The notes beneath the pieces were generated by a model. The model saw only the letters and a program-made list of their open reading frames with translations. It did no database searches and was not told the DNA's origin. The translations under genes were made by a program, and so were the position numbers. A DNA stretch of 7,031 nucleotides from an uncultured Actinomycetes bacterium (GTDB taxonomy: Bacteria > Actinomycetota > Acidimicrobiia > Acidimicrobiales > Microtrichaceae), in contig CAJANQ010000185.1 of the NCBI GenBank assembly GCA_903941145.1, forward strand, positions 1 through 7,031, written 5' to 3'. Below, piece by piece: positions 1-6,400 of this stretch. Position 1 is the first letter of the stretch, and every line of letters starts with the position of its first letter.

Positions 1-60
1 ACAACCGACGATCGTTTCGATGCATACTTGGTGGAGTGCGATTACGCGTGGTCTCAGCGA

Positions 61-447
61 CTATCCGCCACACTTTAGCTTCGAGACGGAAGGTTTCTCT
101 GCGCCGGAGTACTCAACCCGGAAACACCAAGAAGAAGCTCGAGATTCGCCAAGGTAAACTACCTCAACAGAATCAACACTCTGTGACGTGTATTTCTCTA
201 AATGAAGACCTGCTAGGCGCGGAAAGCGTGGCACGTTGGCCTCGGTCGGGAGCTGCAAGTTGACCAAGACTGCGCCTGCACTCGGACGACTGCCACCCGG
301 AGCGAAAGCGGCTTTGAGCTCGGTCACTACTTCTGTAGCCTGTCTGTCCGCCTGTGCGCTACTGACAAAGGCGTAGACCACGGCCCCGACGCCTGCGAGC
401 AGAAGACCCGCAGTCGCCGCTCCGATGACCTTCTCACGTACGGTCAT
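61..447 (-). CDS. Small membrane-anchored protein of unknown function
   Basis: The product is 128 residues and I do not recognise its family. It opens with a short charged stretch (MTVREK), then a hydrophobic glycine/alanine-rich helix at about residues 7-29, which fits a signal anchor or uncleaved signal peptide. About 100 mostly polar residues would follow outside the membrane. Two cysteines, C108 and C126 near the C-terminus, could form a disulfide in an exported domain. I chose ATG at 447 because it places the helix at the N-terminus; the upstream in-frame extension overlaps insertion-sequence debris and looks non-coding. There is no Shine-Dalgarno, but TACCAT lies six bases before the ATG, fitting a leaderless start. 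The gene is divergent from the relaxase remnant, with no same-strand partner in view. A degraded fragment is possible, but the clean frame and tidy end (LKCGG, stop TAG at 61-63) favour a real gene. Confidence 0.6.
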   Translation of the reverse strand: MTVREKVIGAATAGLLLAGVGAVVYAFVSSAQADRQATEVVTELKAAFAPGGSRPSAGAVLVNLQLPTEANVPRFPRLAGLHLEKYTSQSVDSVEVVYLGESRASSWCFRVEYSGAEKPSVSKLKCGG

Positions 448-652
448 GATGCAATGGTAGCATTCGCACCGTTGCAGTTTTGGTAGGCGGCTGGAGTCGC
501 CTGCCATCCTTGATGCGAGCTGGTGTGAGTCGCACCGCCTTAGAAGCGGCGTAGGCTGCGCCTGGCTCAATGTCCGAGACGGGCCTGCTGTTGGCCCCAG
601 TTGTAGACCGCGTGACCGGGTAGGCCGTGCGTAGTCCAAGCCAATCGTCGGC
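448..652. other. Gene-free stretch next to the IS remnant
   Basis: This stretch holds the presumed upstream region of the minus-strand gene and possible traces of IS3 orfB (about 567-652). Two small hairpins are visible: 514-534 (TGCGA/TCGCA) and 534-550 (five pairs, seven-base loop). I see no intact gene and no convincing RNA gene. Confidence 0.5.
454..459 (-). promoter_or_regulatory. Candidate -10 element of a leaderless promoter
   Basis: On the minus strand the sequence reads TACCAT, then six bases (TGCATC), then the ATG at 447-445. A TANNNT hexamer six bases before a start codon puts the transcription start on the first base of the codon, as in actinobacterial leaderless mRNAs. No convincing -35 hexamer is visible. 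The same spacing occurs before 5812 and 6794. Confidence 0.4.
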
Positions 653-815
653 TCATCGGCCTGTCGCTCTCGCAAGATTGGCAGCTGTCTTCCGTAGGGT
701 CTCCCGATCCAAGTTCAGCTCGGCGTCGTTCTTGCGGAGTCGAGCCGGCTCCACCTTCTCGTTGGGTTCTGGCGCGCCGGGAGGGCCCAGGCGGCCTCTC
801 TTATCCCACGACCCA
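653..815 (-). mobile_element. Decayed IS3-family transposase OrfA fragment
   Basis: Read on the minus strand, about 50 codons before the TGA at 655-653 match the C-terminal end of IS3-family OrfA. The clearest part is 656-770, with ARLRKNDAELNLDRETLRK followed by TAANLARATGR. In family members this is the leucine-zipper tail of the type ELxRLRxENxxLRxERDxLKKAxAFFA. The helix-turn-helix N-terminus is gone; upstream of about 815 the frame is only the antisense of the relaxase. An ATG at 656-654 overlaps the OrfA stop and opens a 29-codon frame ending near 567 (about 570-656). Its GLPGHAVYNW segment weakly resembles the GVSRSGYYAW segment of IS3 OrfB, but no catalytic DDE part remains. I did not find terminal inverted repeats. 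The fragment sits exactly where the relaxase homology stops, so it probably marks the insertion or deletion that beheaded that gene. Confidence 0.6.
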
Positions 816-830
816 GGGTACCCGGCGCTG

Positions 831-2717
831 GTGCTGAGCGACGCGCCGCCGAAACTCGTGGCCGATCCGGTGCACGACGGTCTCGCTGACATCGAGGGCG
901 TCGACCCGGAGTTGATCGGGTTGTTCTCGAAGCGGCGCGAGCAGATCGAACGCACGATGGCCGAGTGGGGGCTCACCTCGGCGAAGGCAGCGCAGGTGTC
1001 GACGCTGGAGACTCGTCGGGCGAAGGTGGTCAACCCTGAACGGTTGTCTGACCACACCGACAGGTGGCGGTCAGAGGCCCTGACAATCGGCATCGACCCC
1101 TCCGGTCTATCGGCGTTGACCGGTCAACGCGGAGTGCCGGTCGTTGACGCTGAAGTAACAACCCGGGTGTTCCTCCGGCTGTCATCGGCAGCCGGGTTGA
1201 CCGAGGCGCGGTCGACGTTCGACCAACGCGACATCATCCGCGGGTTGATCGATCACCTGCCGGCTGGCGTGTCGATGGAGATCGTCGAGGACCTGGCGTG
1301 GCAGTACCTGGGGCGACCCGAGGTCGTCAGGGTCGGATGGAAGCAGCGGACCGGTTCGGTGTTCTCGACCGCCGAGATGATCCGCCTCGAGAAGTCAGTC
1401 GTCGACCTGGTCAACGGCGGGCGGACGGCCCGTCGGGGGGTGGCGGTCGAGACTGCGGTCGAGGGTGCGGTCGAGACACGACCGTCGATCAGCGATGAAC
1501 AAGCCGCCGTTGTCACCGAGATGTGCACCTCGGGTCGAGCGGTCGATGTGCTCGTCGCCGCAGCGGGCACAGGCAAGACGTTCAGCCTCGACGCCGCCCG
1601 CGAAGCGTGGCAGCAGTCCGGCTACCGGGTGATCAGTTGCGCGCTCTCGGCGTCTGCAGCGCACGAGCTGCAGGCCGGATCGGGGATCCGTTCCACGACG
1701 ATCGCCAAGCTCAACGTCGACCTCCTCCGTCGCCAGCAGCGACTCGATGATCGGACGGTGCTCGTGGTCGATGAGGCGGGCATGGTCGGCACCCGAACCC
1801 TCGCACCGCTCCTGCGCGAAGCAGCGACGCGCCGCACGAAGGTCGCGCTCGTCGGTGATCCGAAGCAACTCCCCGAGATCCAGGCCGGCGGCGTGCTCGC
1901 ATCCCTCGCGAAGCGGTACCCGGTGCTGACCCTCACCGAGAACCGCCGCCAGAACGACGAGACCGAACGCTGGGCGCTGCACCAGCTTCGCAGTGGTGAC
2001 GTCGACCAGGCAGTCGGCGCCTTCCGTCAGCACGGCCGGGTCGTCACTTCACCGAACGCCGAGACGGTGCGTGACGCCATGGTCGCCGACTGGTGGACGC
2101 ACCGAAGTGCGGGTGGGTCGGCGTTGATGATGGCGAGACGCAACGCGGATGTCGATGACCTCAACCGCCGGGCCCGACGTCACGTCGCAGGAGCCGGCGA
2201 ACTCCGAGGGTCGCCGCTGGTGATCGCTGGTCGGCCGTTCCAGGTCGGCGACCAGGTGATCTGCACCCGCAACGACTACCCGAACGGGATCCGCAATGGC
2301 ACCGTCGGCACGATCACCGACATCAGCTACCGGCACCGCACCGTCACCATCTCGACTGACGACGGCGACCGCGGTCTCGACAGCGACTACCTCGCCGCCG
2401 GGCACATGCGCCACGGCTACGCGGTCACCGTCCACAAGGCCCAAGGCAGGACGTGTGACCACGGGCTGCTCTTGGCCAGCGACGACATGCACCGCGAGAT
2501 GGGCTACGTCGGACTCAGCCGAGGTCGCGACTCCAACCGCATGTACCTCGTCGACGACCAGCCAGACGATGAGCTGGAGCACCACGGCCGACCCGGTGAG
2601 AGGCCAGACCCGCTCGACCTCGTCACCGACTCACTCCGACGCAGCGCCGCCAAAGCCCTCGCCATCGACCATCGCAGCACCCCAGAGGTCGACGACGGCG
2701 CCGACATTGGCTGGTGA
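831..2717 (+). CDS. MobF/TrwC-type conjugative relaxase, helicase half only (5'-truncated)
   Basis: An intact MobF relaxase nicks plasmid or ICE DNA at oriT with an N-terminal HUH domain and unwinds it with a C-terminal RecD-like superfamily-I helicase. Only the linker and helicase survive. Counting from GTG 831 (628 residues), the linker starts near residue 13 (DPVHDGLADIEG). The helicase motifs are AAAGTGKT (243-250, Walker A), DEAGM (314-318, Walker B), GDPKQLP (342-348), ENRRQ (370-374), GYAVTVHKAQG (529-539) and GYVGLSRGR (558-566). The relaxase tyrosines and the HUH metal site are absent. The frame stays open back to GTG 627, but 653-815 is antisense of an IS3 fragment, so those residues are not native. 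The start is therefore uncertain and there is no good ribosome site. The ATPase motifs look undamaged, so a helicase-only protein is conceivable, but a remnant of a mobile element is more likely. Confidence 0.8.
   Translation: MLSDAPPKLVADPVHDGLADIEGVDPELIGLFSKRREQIERTMAEWGLTSAKAAQVSTLETRRAKVVNPERLSDHTDRWRSEALTIGIDPSGLSALTGQRGVPVVDAEVTTRVFLRLSSAAGLTEARSTFDQRDIIRGLIDHLPAGVSMEIVEDLAWQYLGRPEVVRVGWKQRTGSVFSTAEMIRLEKSVVDLVNGGRTARRGVAVETAVEGAVETRPSISDEQAAVVTEMCTSGRAVDVLVAAAGTGKTFSLDAAREAWQQSGYRVISCALSASAAHELQAGSGIRSTTIAKLNVDLLRRQQRLDDRTVLVVDEAGMVGTRTLAPLLREAATRRTKVALVGDPKQLPEIQAGGVLASLAKRYPVLTLTENRRQNDETERWALHQLRSGDVDQAVGAFRQHGRVVTSPNAETVRDAMVADWWTHRSAGGSALMMARRNADVDDLNRRARRHVAGAGELRGSPLVIAGRPFQVGDQVICTRNDYPNGIRNGTVGTITDISYRHRTVTISTDDGDRGLDSDYLAAGHMRHGYAVTVHKAQGRTCDHGLLLASDDMHREMGYVGLSRGRDSNRMYLVDDQPDDELEHHGRPGERPDPLDLVTDSLRRSAAKALAIDHRSTPEVDDGADIGW
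1443..1478 (+). repeat. Three tandem 12-base repeats inside the relaxase gene
   Basis: The unit GCGGTCGAGACT occurs three times head to tail with changes only in the last bases of the second and third copies. It encodes AVET-AVEG-AVET. The repeat lies in the linker just before the helicase domain, where length variation would be tolerated. It looks like replication slippage and stays in frame. Confidence 0.8.
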
Positions 2718-2864
2718 CGCGACCCAGCGGCGCATGCCAATCTACCTCGTTCGAGCCAGTCTCCGATTGGCCTCATCAGTGCCGGACCGCTACCACGCAG
2801 GAGCGGGCCCTAAGGACCCCTCCTCGACGAGCGTCCTGCTATTCTCGGCTGTGGCCGATCGCAA

Positions 2865-2890
2865 CTCGGTGCCGCAGGGGCGGTGCCGAG
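2865..2890 (+). promoter_or_regulatory. Strong hairpin between relaxase and protease genes
   Basis: CTCGGTGCCGC (2865-2875) can pair with GCGGTGCCGAG (2880-2890) over 11 base pairs, including two G-U pairs, around the tetraloop AGGG. It lies 41 bases before the protease ATG and is not followed by a T-run (TAGTTG follows). It could be a leader structure affecting the protease mRNA or a terminator of the upstream unit lacking a U-tract. The protease Shine-Dalgarno is outside the stem. Role unproven. Confidence 0.5.
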
Positions 2891-2914
2891 TAGTTGAGAG
2901 CTTCGTATCCGATG

Positions 2915-2924
2915 AAGGGGAAGG
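2915..2924 (+). promoter_or_regulatory. Ribosome binding site of the protease gene
   Basis: The purine-rich AAGGGGAAGG ends seven bases before the ATG at 2932. It fixes the start at the MKKLL signal peptide although the same frame is open far upstream through antisense-like high-GC sequence. Confidence 0.7.
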
Positions 2925-2931
2925 TCATCGA

Positions 2932-4107
2932 ATGAAGAAGCTGCTGATGTACGCGAGTCCTGCACTGGGCATAGCAATGCTCGCGCCCCCGGCGCTCGCA
3001 CAATCACCCGATCCGACGGGCTCCGGCGTGAATGTCGCCGAGACCGACGCTGAACGAACAGATAACACTGCCGCTATCGCCTATCTCCGTGAGGCGTTCG
3101 ACCTCACAGCAGAGGAGGCGGCGGCGCGAATTGACCGAGAGGCGAGCGCGGAAGGGATGGTGGAGCTCTCCAGTGCTCTGGCGGGCAAGGCATGGGCAGG
3201 AGCATCCATCGATCATGCCGACGGCGGGACCGTCCGCTTGCACGTCACTTCGGATGAGGGCGCGAAGCTGATCGCCAGTCAGCAGCTGCCGAAATGGGCC
3301 ATCGTGGAGATTGTTCCTCGTTCACTGGATGACCTACGACGGCTCCGGGAGGATTTCGGAGAGTTTGTTCGATCAAGCCTGACTACTGAGCTCGAACTAT
3401 TGCCCCAGGACGAAGCGCGCGCGGCGTTGGCAGAACTTGAACGACAGGGATGGCGGGCGAATCTTGACATCGCATCGAACGCAATAGTCGTTTCCGTCGC
3501 GGCCGGCTCCGACGAGGTGCTCGGGCTTGCCGAGGATTTCGCAAGGATGCGTGCCGGCGATTCGAGTCTTCCTCCAGTGGTGGTCAACTCCGTCGAAGGC
3601 CTCGACCTGACCCCGACCAACGATGACTGCCCCACGCAGACCGGCGGATGCATACCACTTCGCGGAGGTGTTGACCTCCAGCGGTCGGACCTCAACGCCG
3701 TGTGCACCACCGGGTTCACGTTCACGAGAGCTGGGGCGCGGTTCACCTCGAGCGCCGATCACTGCAATCCCGGCCAGCCGTGGAAGCATGCCGACCAGGT
3801 GATCGGCGATACCGCTTGGCAGCGGACGTCGCCTCCCGTCGACGCCATGATGGTGAGGGTGAATGACAACGGACTCTGGAAGGCAGCCAACATGGTATGG
3901 CGTCCTGGCAATCCGGACTTCCGCATCACGTCGCAGATTTCCTCACCCGACAACAGTCTCCAGGGCATCACGATCTGTCACGTCGGATTTGGCCTCCGAG
4001 TAAATGGGTTCAACGCCGAATCCTGCGGCCCTCTTACTTCTATAGACGGGCAGAACGCTCCGAGCTGGAAGAATCCGAGCTGGGATGGTCTTGGCGTAGC
4101 CTCCTAG
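2932..4107 (+). CDS. Secreted S1E (streptogrisin/alpha-lytic-like) protease, cut short by in-frame TAG before the catalytic Ser
   Basis: The gene encodes an exported chymotrypsin-fold serine endopeptidase made as a pre-pro-enzyme. Residues 1-23 are a signal peptide (MKKLL, hydrophobic core, APPALA before Q24). Roughly residues 45-200 form a prodomain like that of alpha-lytic protease, including DHADGGTVRLHV near 95-106, which normally acts as a folding chaperone. The mature domain begins near residue 240. Visible triad members are His277 in SSADHC and Asp304 in VDAMMV. C258-C278 and C349-C365 match the first two disulfides of the family. Translation should stop at TAG 4105-4107 after 391 residues. 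The catalytic Ser (residue 399, GDSGGP) and the third cysteine pair lie beyond it in the same frame. As written the product would be inactive. The Shine-Dalgarno is good, and the frame has no other damage, so the lesion is recent, a base error, or read through. Confidence 0.88.
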   Translation: MKKLLMYASPALGIAMLAPPALAQSPDPTGSGVNVAETDAERTDNTAAIAYLREAFDLTAEEAAARIDREASAEGMVELSSALAGKAWAGASIDHADGGTVRLHVTSDEGAKLIASQQLPKWAIVEIVPRSLDDLRRLREDFGEFVRSSLTTELELLPQDEARAALAELERQGWRANLDIASNAIVVSVAAGSDEVLGLAEDFARMRAGDSSLPPVVVNSVEGLDLTPTNDDCPTQTGGCIPLRGGVDLQRSDLNAVCTTGFTFTRAGARFTSSADHCNPGQPWKHADQVIGDTAWQRTSPPVDAMMVRVNDNGLWKAANMVWRPGNPDFRITSQISSPDNSLQGITICHVGFGLRVNGFNAESCGPLTSIDGQNAPSWKNPSWDGLGVAS

Positions 4108-4302
4108 CGTCAGTGCGGCGGAGACTCGGGCGGCCCAGTGTTCAATGGTGCCACGGGTCGTGCCTACGGTCTGATCCGGGGTCGGACCAATGCCGGGGGC
4201 GCCAATTGCTCCATTGGGGGACAGAACGGCGTTGAAGCAATGTTCTCGTGGGTAAGTCAGGTGGAGGCGGCGTCTGGGTTTGACGTCGTACTCACGCCAT
4301 GA
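4108..4302 (+). pseudogene. In-frame C-terminal part of the S1E protease after the amber codon
   Basis: Directly after the TAG the same frame continues RQCGGDSGGPVF and then 53 further residues to a TGA at 4300-4302, for 65 codons without a stop. It carries the catalytic Ser399 (TCG at 4126-4128), the Gly residues of the oxyanion region, and cysteines 395 and 426, which would form the third disulfide typical of streptogrisins. Readthrough would give a complete protein of about 456 residues. Its TGA overlaps the next gene's ATG as ATGA, so the cluster was organised around the full-length frame. No separate start or ribosome site precedes this piece, so it is not an independent gene. Confidence 0.85.
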
Positions 4303-4715
4303 TTGCCGTGCGCAGCACCTTGGGCGCCCTCGCCCTGATCGGTTGCTTGGCCCTGAGCGCTTGTGGCAATGACGGAGAGACGGGTGCGCCGTCGACAGTC
4401 GAGTCTTCCGCGGGCATCGGGGAAGGTCTGATGAAGCCTTCTGAGGTGCTGATCAACGGGAAGGGAACAGCACTCATCTTGGTCACTGTGGGCGAAGATG
4501 CGGTCCGAGTTTGTCTCAGCGATGCGATTGGCGACTCGCGCCCGCCGAAGTGCGGTGCACCTGCCGGTACTGCCGAGAACCCCGAGCTTGCGCCCAGTGA
4601 AGTGGTAGACGATCTGGTTTCACAGATGCCAGATGGGGGATATGCGGAGATGTCATTGGAGATAACAGACGACCAGTGGCTCATCACTGACTTCACCGTC
4701 ACAGAAGCCTTCTGA
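4299..4715 (+). CDS. Small lipoprotein, protease-linked
   Basis: The product is 138 residues. The N-terminus is a lipoprotein signal: MIAVR, a hydrophobic stretch, and the lipobox LSAC with Cys22 as the likely lipidated residue, followed by GNDGETG. The mature part is a polar domain with a single pair of cysteines near the middle (VCLSD and PKCGA), which may form a disulfide. I do not recognise a family. The ATG overlaps the stop of the full-length protease frame (ATGA), so translation was probably coupled to reading the protease to its true end. If ribosomes stop at the upstream TAG, expression of this gene might drop. Only three bases separate its TGA from the next start. A role at the cell envelope next to the protease is inferred from position only. 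Confidence 0.75.
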   Translation: MIAVRSTLGALALIGCLALSACGNDGETGAPSTVESSAGIGEGLMKPSEVLINGKGTALILVTVGEDAVRVCLSDAIGDSRPPKCGAPAGTAENPELAPSEVVDDLVSQMPDGGYAEMSLEITDDQWLITDFTVTEAF

Positions 4716-4718
4716 CGA

Positions 4719-5558
4719 GTGTCAGCGACTTCGACGGCCGGAGGGCCTTGGGGCAATGACGGACGGCAGCAGTCCGCTGAGGAAGCCTTCGAACAGGTGA
4801 AGGTTGCGCTCGAAGGCTGTGCCGACGGGTCGTTTGCAGACGTGTTTCCCGGGACGCTTGGCACTGCCGTCGTCCAGATGCTCTTAGCACACTGTTGTGG
4901 CGAACTGCTCGAATCCTACGTCTCTCCTAGGACGAGCTGTCGGGACTGGCTTCACTGGATTGAGTCGACCAGGGCCAATGTCGAGACTCCTAGGCCGAGA
5001 GGCAGCGCCTCCAGGGTTCGGTTGCGCCCCGTTCTTGACTCAGACGTGCCGTCGCTCTACGAGGCCTCTCTCAGGCCTGAAGGCTCGTTTCGTTGGCGAT
5101 TCAAGGGAGCGACGCCGTCGCAAGAGGCCTTCTACCAGTCTCTGTACGCTGGGACGTACTCGCAGTTCATCGTTGAGGGGACGGCGGATCGTGAGCGATA
5201 CGGGTTAGTCGCAGCGTATGACAACCGTTCAGACCTTGGTGTGGTGTCGATTGCCTTTCAGCGAGTATCACGACGAGCCGCCGCTGGAGAGACCTTTGAG
5301 GGGATGTTCCACTTCCTCGACTTCCTCTTCGCGTCGACTGCTTTCCGAAAGATCTACGCCGAGGTTCCTGGGTACAACGAGGCAATCCTTGGGCTCGGCT
5401 CCGTAGGCCCTTTTGTAGAGGAAGGGCGCCTAGTCGAGCATGACTTCTACGGCGGGCGATGGTGGGACCACCACTATTTCGCTGTCTGGCGGTCGGAGTG
5501 GGATGCGTTCGCGGCACCCCTTCGCGAGGCGCTTGTGCCTGAGGTTGGCAATCAGTAG
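4719..5558 (+). CDS. GNAT-family N-acetyltransferase with extra N-terminal domain
   Basis: The product is 279 residues. From about residue 97 (RVRLRPVLDSDVPSLYEAS) to the end it has the layout of a GNAT acetyltransferase of the RimJ-like branch. It has a beta-strand GVVSIAFQ, a segment FEGMFHFLDFLFA leading into FRKIYAEVPGYNE, and a final GRLVEHDFYGGRWWD strand region. Such enzymes transfer an acetyl group from acetyl-CoA to an amine; the substrate here is unknown. The first 95 residues are extra. Their end, from GTLGTAVVQ through ESYVSPRTSCRDWLHWIES, loosely resembles an acyl carrier protein from helix 2 onward, but the carrier serine motif DSL reads GTL, so carrier function is doubtful. The GTG start at 4719 is three bases after the lipoprotein stop, indicating an operon. 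No good Shine-Dalgarno is seen, consistent with coupling. Confidence 0.8.
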   Translation: MSATSTAGGPWGNDGRQQSAEEAFEQVKVALEGCADGSFADVFPGTLGTAVVQMLLAHCCGELLESYVSPRTSCRDWLHWIESTRANVETPRPRGSASRVRLRPVLDSDVPSLYEASLRPEGSFRWRFKGATPSQEAFYQSLYAGTYSQFIVEGTADRERYGLVAAYDNRSDLGVVSIAFQRVSRRAAAGETFEGMFHFLDFLFASTAFRKIYAEVPGYNEAILGLGSVGPFVEEGRLVEHDFYGGRWWDHHYFAVWRSEWDAFAAPLREALVPEVGNQ

Positions 5559-5688
5559 GCGAGATGCTGATGGCCCGGAACACTGAGTGGAAGTAGAGCT
5601 TGGGCGTCGTCGGTGAGCGATCATGGCGCCAACCTGCTGTCCCTTGCACTGATGCCCAACTCGAGCCGCCAGTGACTGGTATGGGTTT

Positions 5689-5714
5689 GTGCGGGTGAGT
5701 CCTCCGACACCACC
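5689..5714 (+). repeat. Direct repeat copy 1 (tRNA-3'-end-like)
   Basis: CCTCCGACACCAC at 5702-5714 is repeated exactly at 6711-6723. Both copies also carry GTGCG a few bases upstream (5689-5693 and 6701-6705). The core ends in CCGACACCA, which looks like the acceptor end of a tRNA gene, but no complete tRNA can be folded here. The pair flanks the DUF4160-DUF2442-membrane protein group. Confidence 0.5.
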
Positions 5715-5724
5715 TCACTAGTTG

Positions 5725-5747
5725 CCCCGGCTGTTCCAGCCGGGGCG
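5725..5747 (+). terminator. Rho-independent-like terminator hairpin
   Basis: GCCCCGGCTG pairs perfectly with CAGCCGGGGC over ten base pairs around a TTC triloop. The downstream GTCGTCGTT is only moderately T-rich, as is common in high-GC bacteria. It lies about 170 bases after the acetyltransferase stop and before the DUF4160 gene, so it separates the two transcription units. Its near-symmetry means it could act on either strand. Confidence 0.7.
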
Positions 5748-5799
5748 TCGTCGTTCCCGGCGGTGCTTCAGGCTAGGAGGCCGTGTCCCGGGGTCTTTG

Positions 5800-5805
5800 T
5801 AGGTT
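5800..5805 (+). promoter_or_regulatory. Candidate -10 element of a leaderless promoter
   Basis: TAGGTT is followed by six bases and then the GTG start at 5812. The gene lacks a Shine-Dalgarno in range: the GGAGG at 5776-5780 is about 31 bases upstream. The placement fits transcription beginning at the start codon. Confidence 0.45.
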
Positions 5806-5811
5806 TGCCCG

Positions 5812-6072
5812 GTGCCTCGTCTGAGCGAGTTCTACGGCATCGTGATCTTCATGTATTTCGCCGACCACAATCCGCCGCACTTCCACGCCGTCTATGGAGA
5901 GTACGAAGCGCTCATCGTGGTGGCCGATGGCACGGTGCTGAGTGGTGGGCTGCCACGTACCGCTGCCTATCTGGTCGAGCAGTGGCGAACCGAACGGCAG
6001 GCGGAGCTCGAGGCGAACTGGGATCTGGCGCAGGTTCCGGCTGAACTCAGGACCATCGAGCCGCTGCGGTAG
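5812..6072 (+). CDS. DUF4160 family protein
   Basis: The product is 86 residues and matches DUF4160 over its full length. The family signatures are an opening of the form MPxLSxFYGIVIxMYFxDHxPPHFH (residues 1-24), YGEYEALI shortly after, a G-x-LP segment (GGLPRTAAY), and the closing helix with ANWDLAQ and IEPL. The PPHFH histidine motif is intact. The biochemical role of the family is not established. It is commonly encoded directly before a DUF2442 gene, as here, and the pair is often suspected to be a toxin-antitoxin-like or phage-linked module. GTG 5812 is chosen because family members start at exactly this MPxxS sequence. The next gene starts ten bases after the stop, indicating co-transcription. 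Confidence 0.85.
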   Translation: MPRLSEFYGIVIFMYFADHNPPHFHAVYGEYEALIVVADGTVLSGGLPRTAAYLVEQWRTERQAELEANWDLAQVPAELRTIEPLR

Positions 6073-6082
6073 CGTCGGAACC

Positions 6083-6379
6083 GTGGGAGTTGTTCGAGTT
6101 CGTGATGTCAGCGTCGTGGGGGCCCGGGTCATTCGGGTCGTCTTCTCCGACGGTCTCGTGCGGGAGCTGGACTTTGCTGCATGTCGGGAGGGTCTGTTTG
6201 CGTCACTCGCTGACGACGCCGTGTTCGGTGCCGTTCAGGTGGACCAGGTCGCCGGCACGGTCTCGTTTCCGGGCGGGATCGACTTCGACCCGGACGTGCT
6301 CCACGGCGACGCTGCTGCTGCGGCTCCCCATCAGCAGCCCGTGCTCGTGCGTCAGTACCGGCTCGAACGCTCCGCCTGA
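6083..6379 (+). CDS. DUF2442 family protein
   Basis: The product is 98 residues and has the DUF2442 pattern. A strand begins RVRDVSVVGARVIRVVFSDG, then comes an acidic LDF, a GLFASLADDAVF helix segment, the strand QVDQVAGTVSFPGG, and the family hallmark IDFDPDVLHG. A short alanine- and glutamine-rich tail follows, longer than in the minimal domain. The family has a small alpha/beta fold and no proven activity; pairing with DUF4160 is common. GTG 6083 is selected because it puts the conserved RVRDV strand at the N-terminus; the frame is open further upstream but overlaps the DUF4160 gene. There is no convincing ribosome site, so coupling to the upstream gene is likely. Confidence 0.82.
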   Translation: MGVVRVRDVSVVGARVIRVVFSDGLVRELDFAACREGLFASLADDAVFGAVQVDQVAGTVSFPGGIDFDPDVLHGDAAAAAPHQQPVLVRQYRLERSA

Positions 6380-6400
6380 TCGCATCGGTTGCTCGGCTCG

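Noticed and set aside
510..575. A tRNA-like anticodon arm on the minus strand: five-pair stem with loop TTCTAAG (534-550), which would give anticodon CUA and could tempt one to see an amber-suppressor tRNA for the interrupted protease.
   Set aside because: There is no T-arm with GTTCRANNC, no matching acceptor stem and no normal D-arm around it. The next hairpin (514-534) has an 11-base loop and shares a base with this stem. A short GC-rich hairpin with this loop is easily random.
627..830. Taking the relaxase remnant start at GTG 627.
   Set aside because: The frame is open, but 653-815 is better explained as an IS3 OrfA fragment on the other strand and the encoded residues show no relaxase similarity.
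2840..2845. TATTCT as a -10 box for the protease gene.
   Set aside because: No -35-like hexamer is found 16-18 bases upstream, so evidence is too thin to list it as a promoter.
2296..2931. An N-terminal extension of the protease frame back to ATG 2296.
   Set aside because: It overlaps the relaxase in another frame and has low-complexity Ser/Thr/Pro/Arg content typical of a GC-rich shadow. A good Shine-Dalgarno and a signal peptide mark 2932.
5609..5713. A tRNA ending at the CCGACACCA of repeat copy 1, with GTCGGTG at 5609-5615 as a possible 5' acceptor strand.
   Set aside because: The span is 105 bases, too long; one acceptor pair is mismatched; and no T-loop consensus or D-arm is present.
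5776..5824. GGAGG at 5776-5780 followed by a 13-codon frame from GTG 5783 ending inside the DUF4160 start, as a possible leader peptide.
   Set aside because: The spacing from GGAGG to GTG is only two bases, the peptide has no regulatory codon pattern, and the leaderless -10 for 5812 lies inside it.
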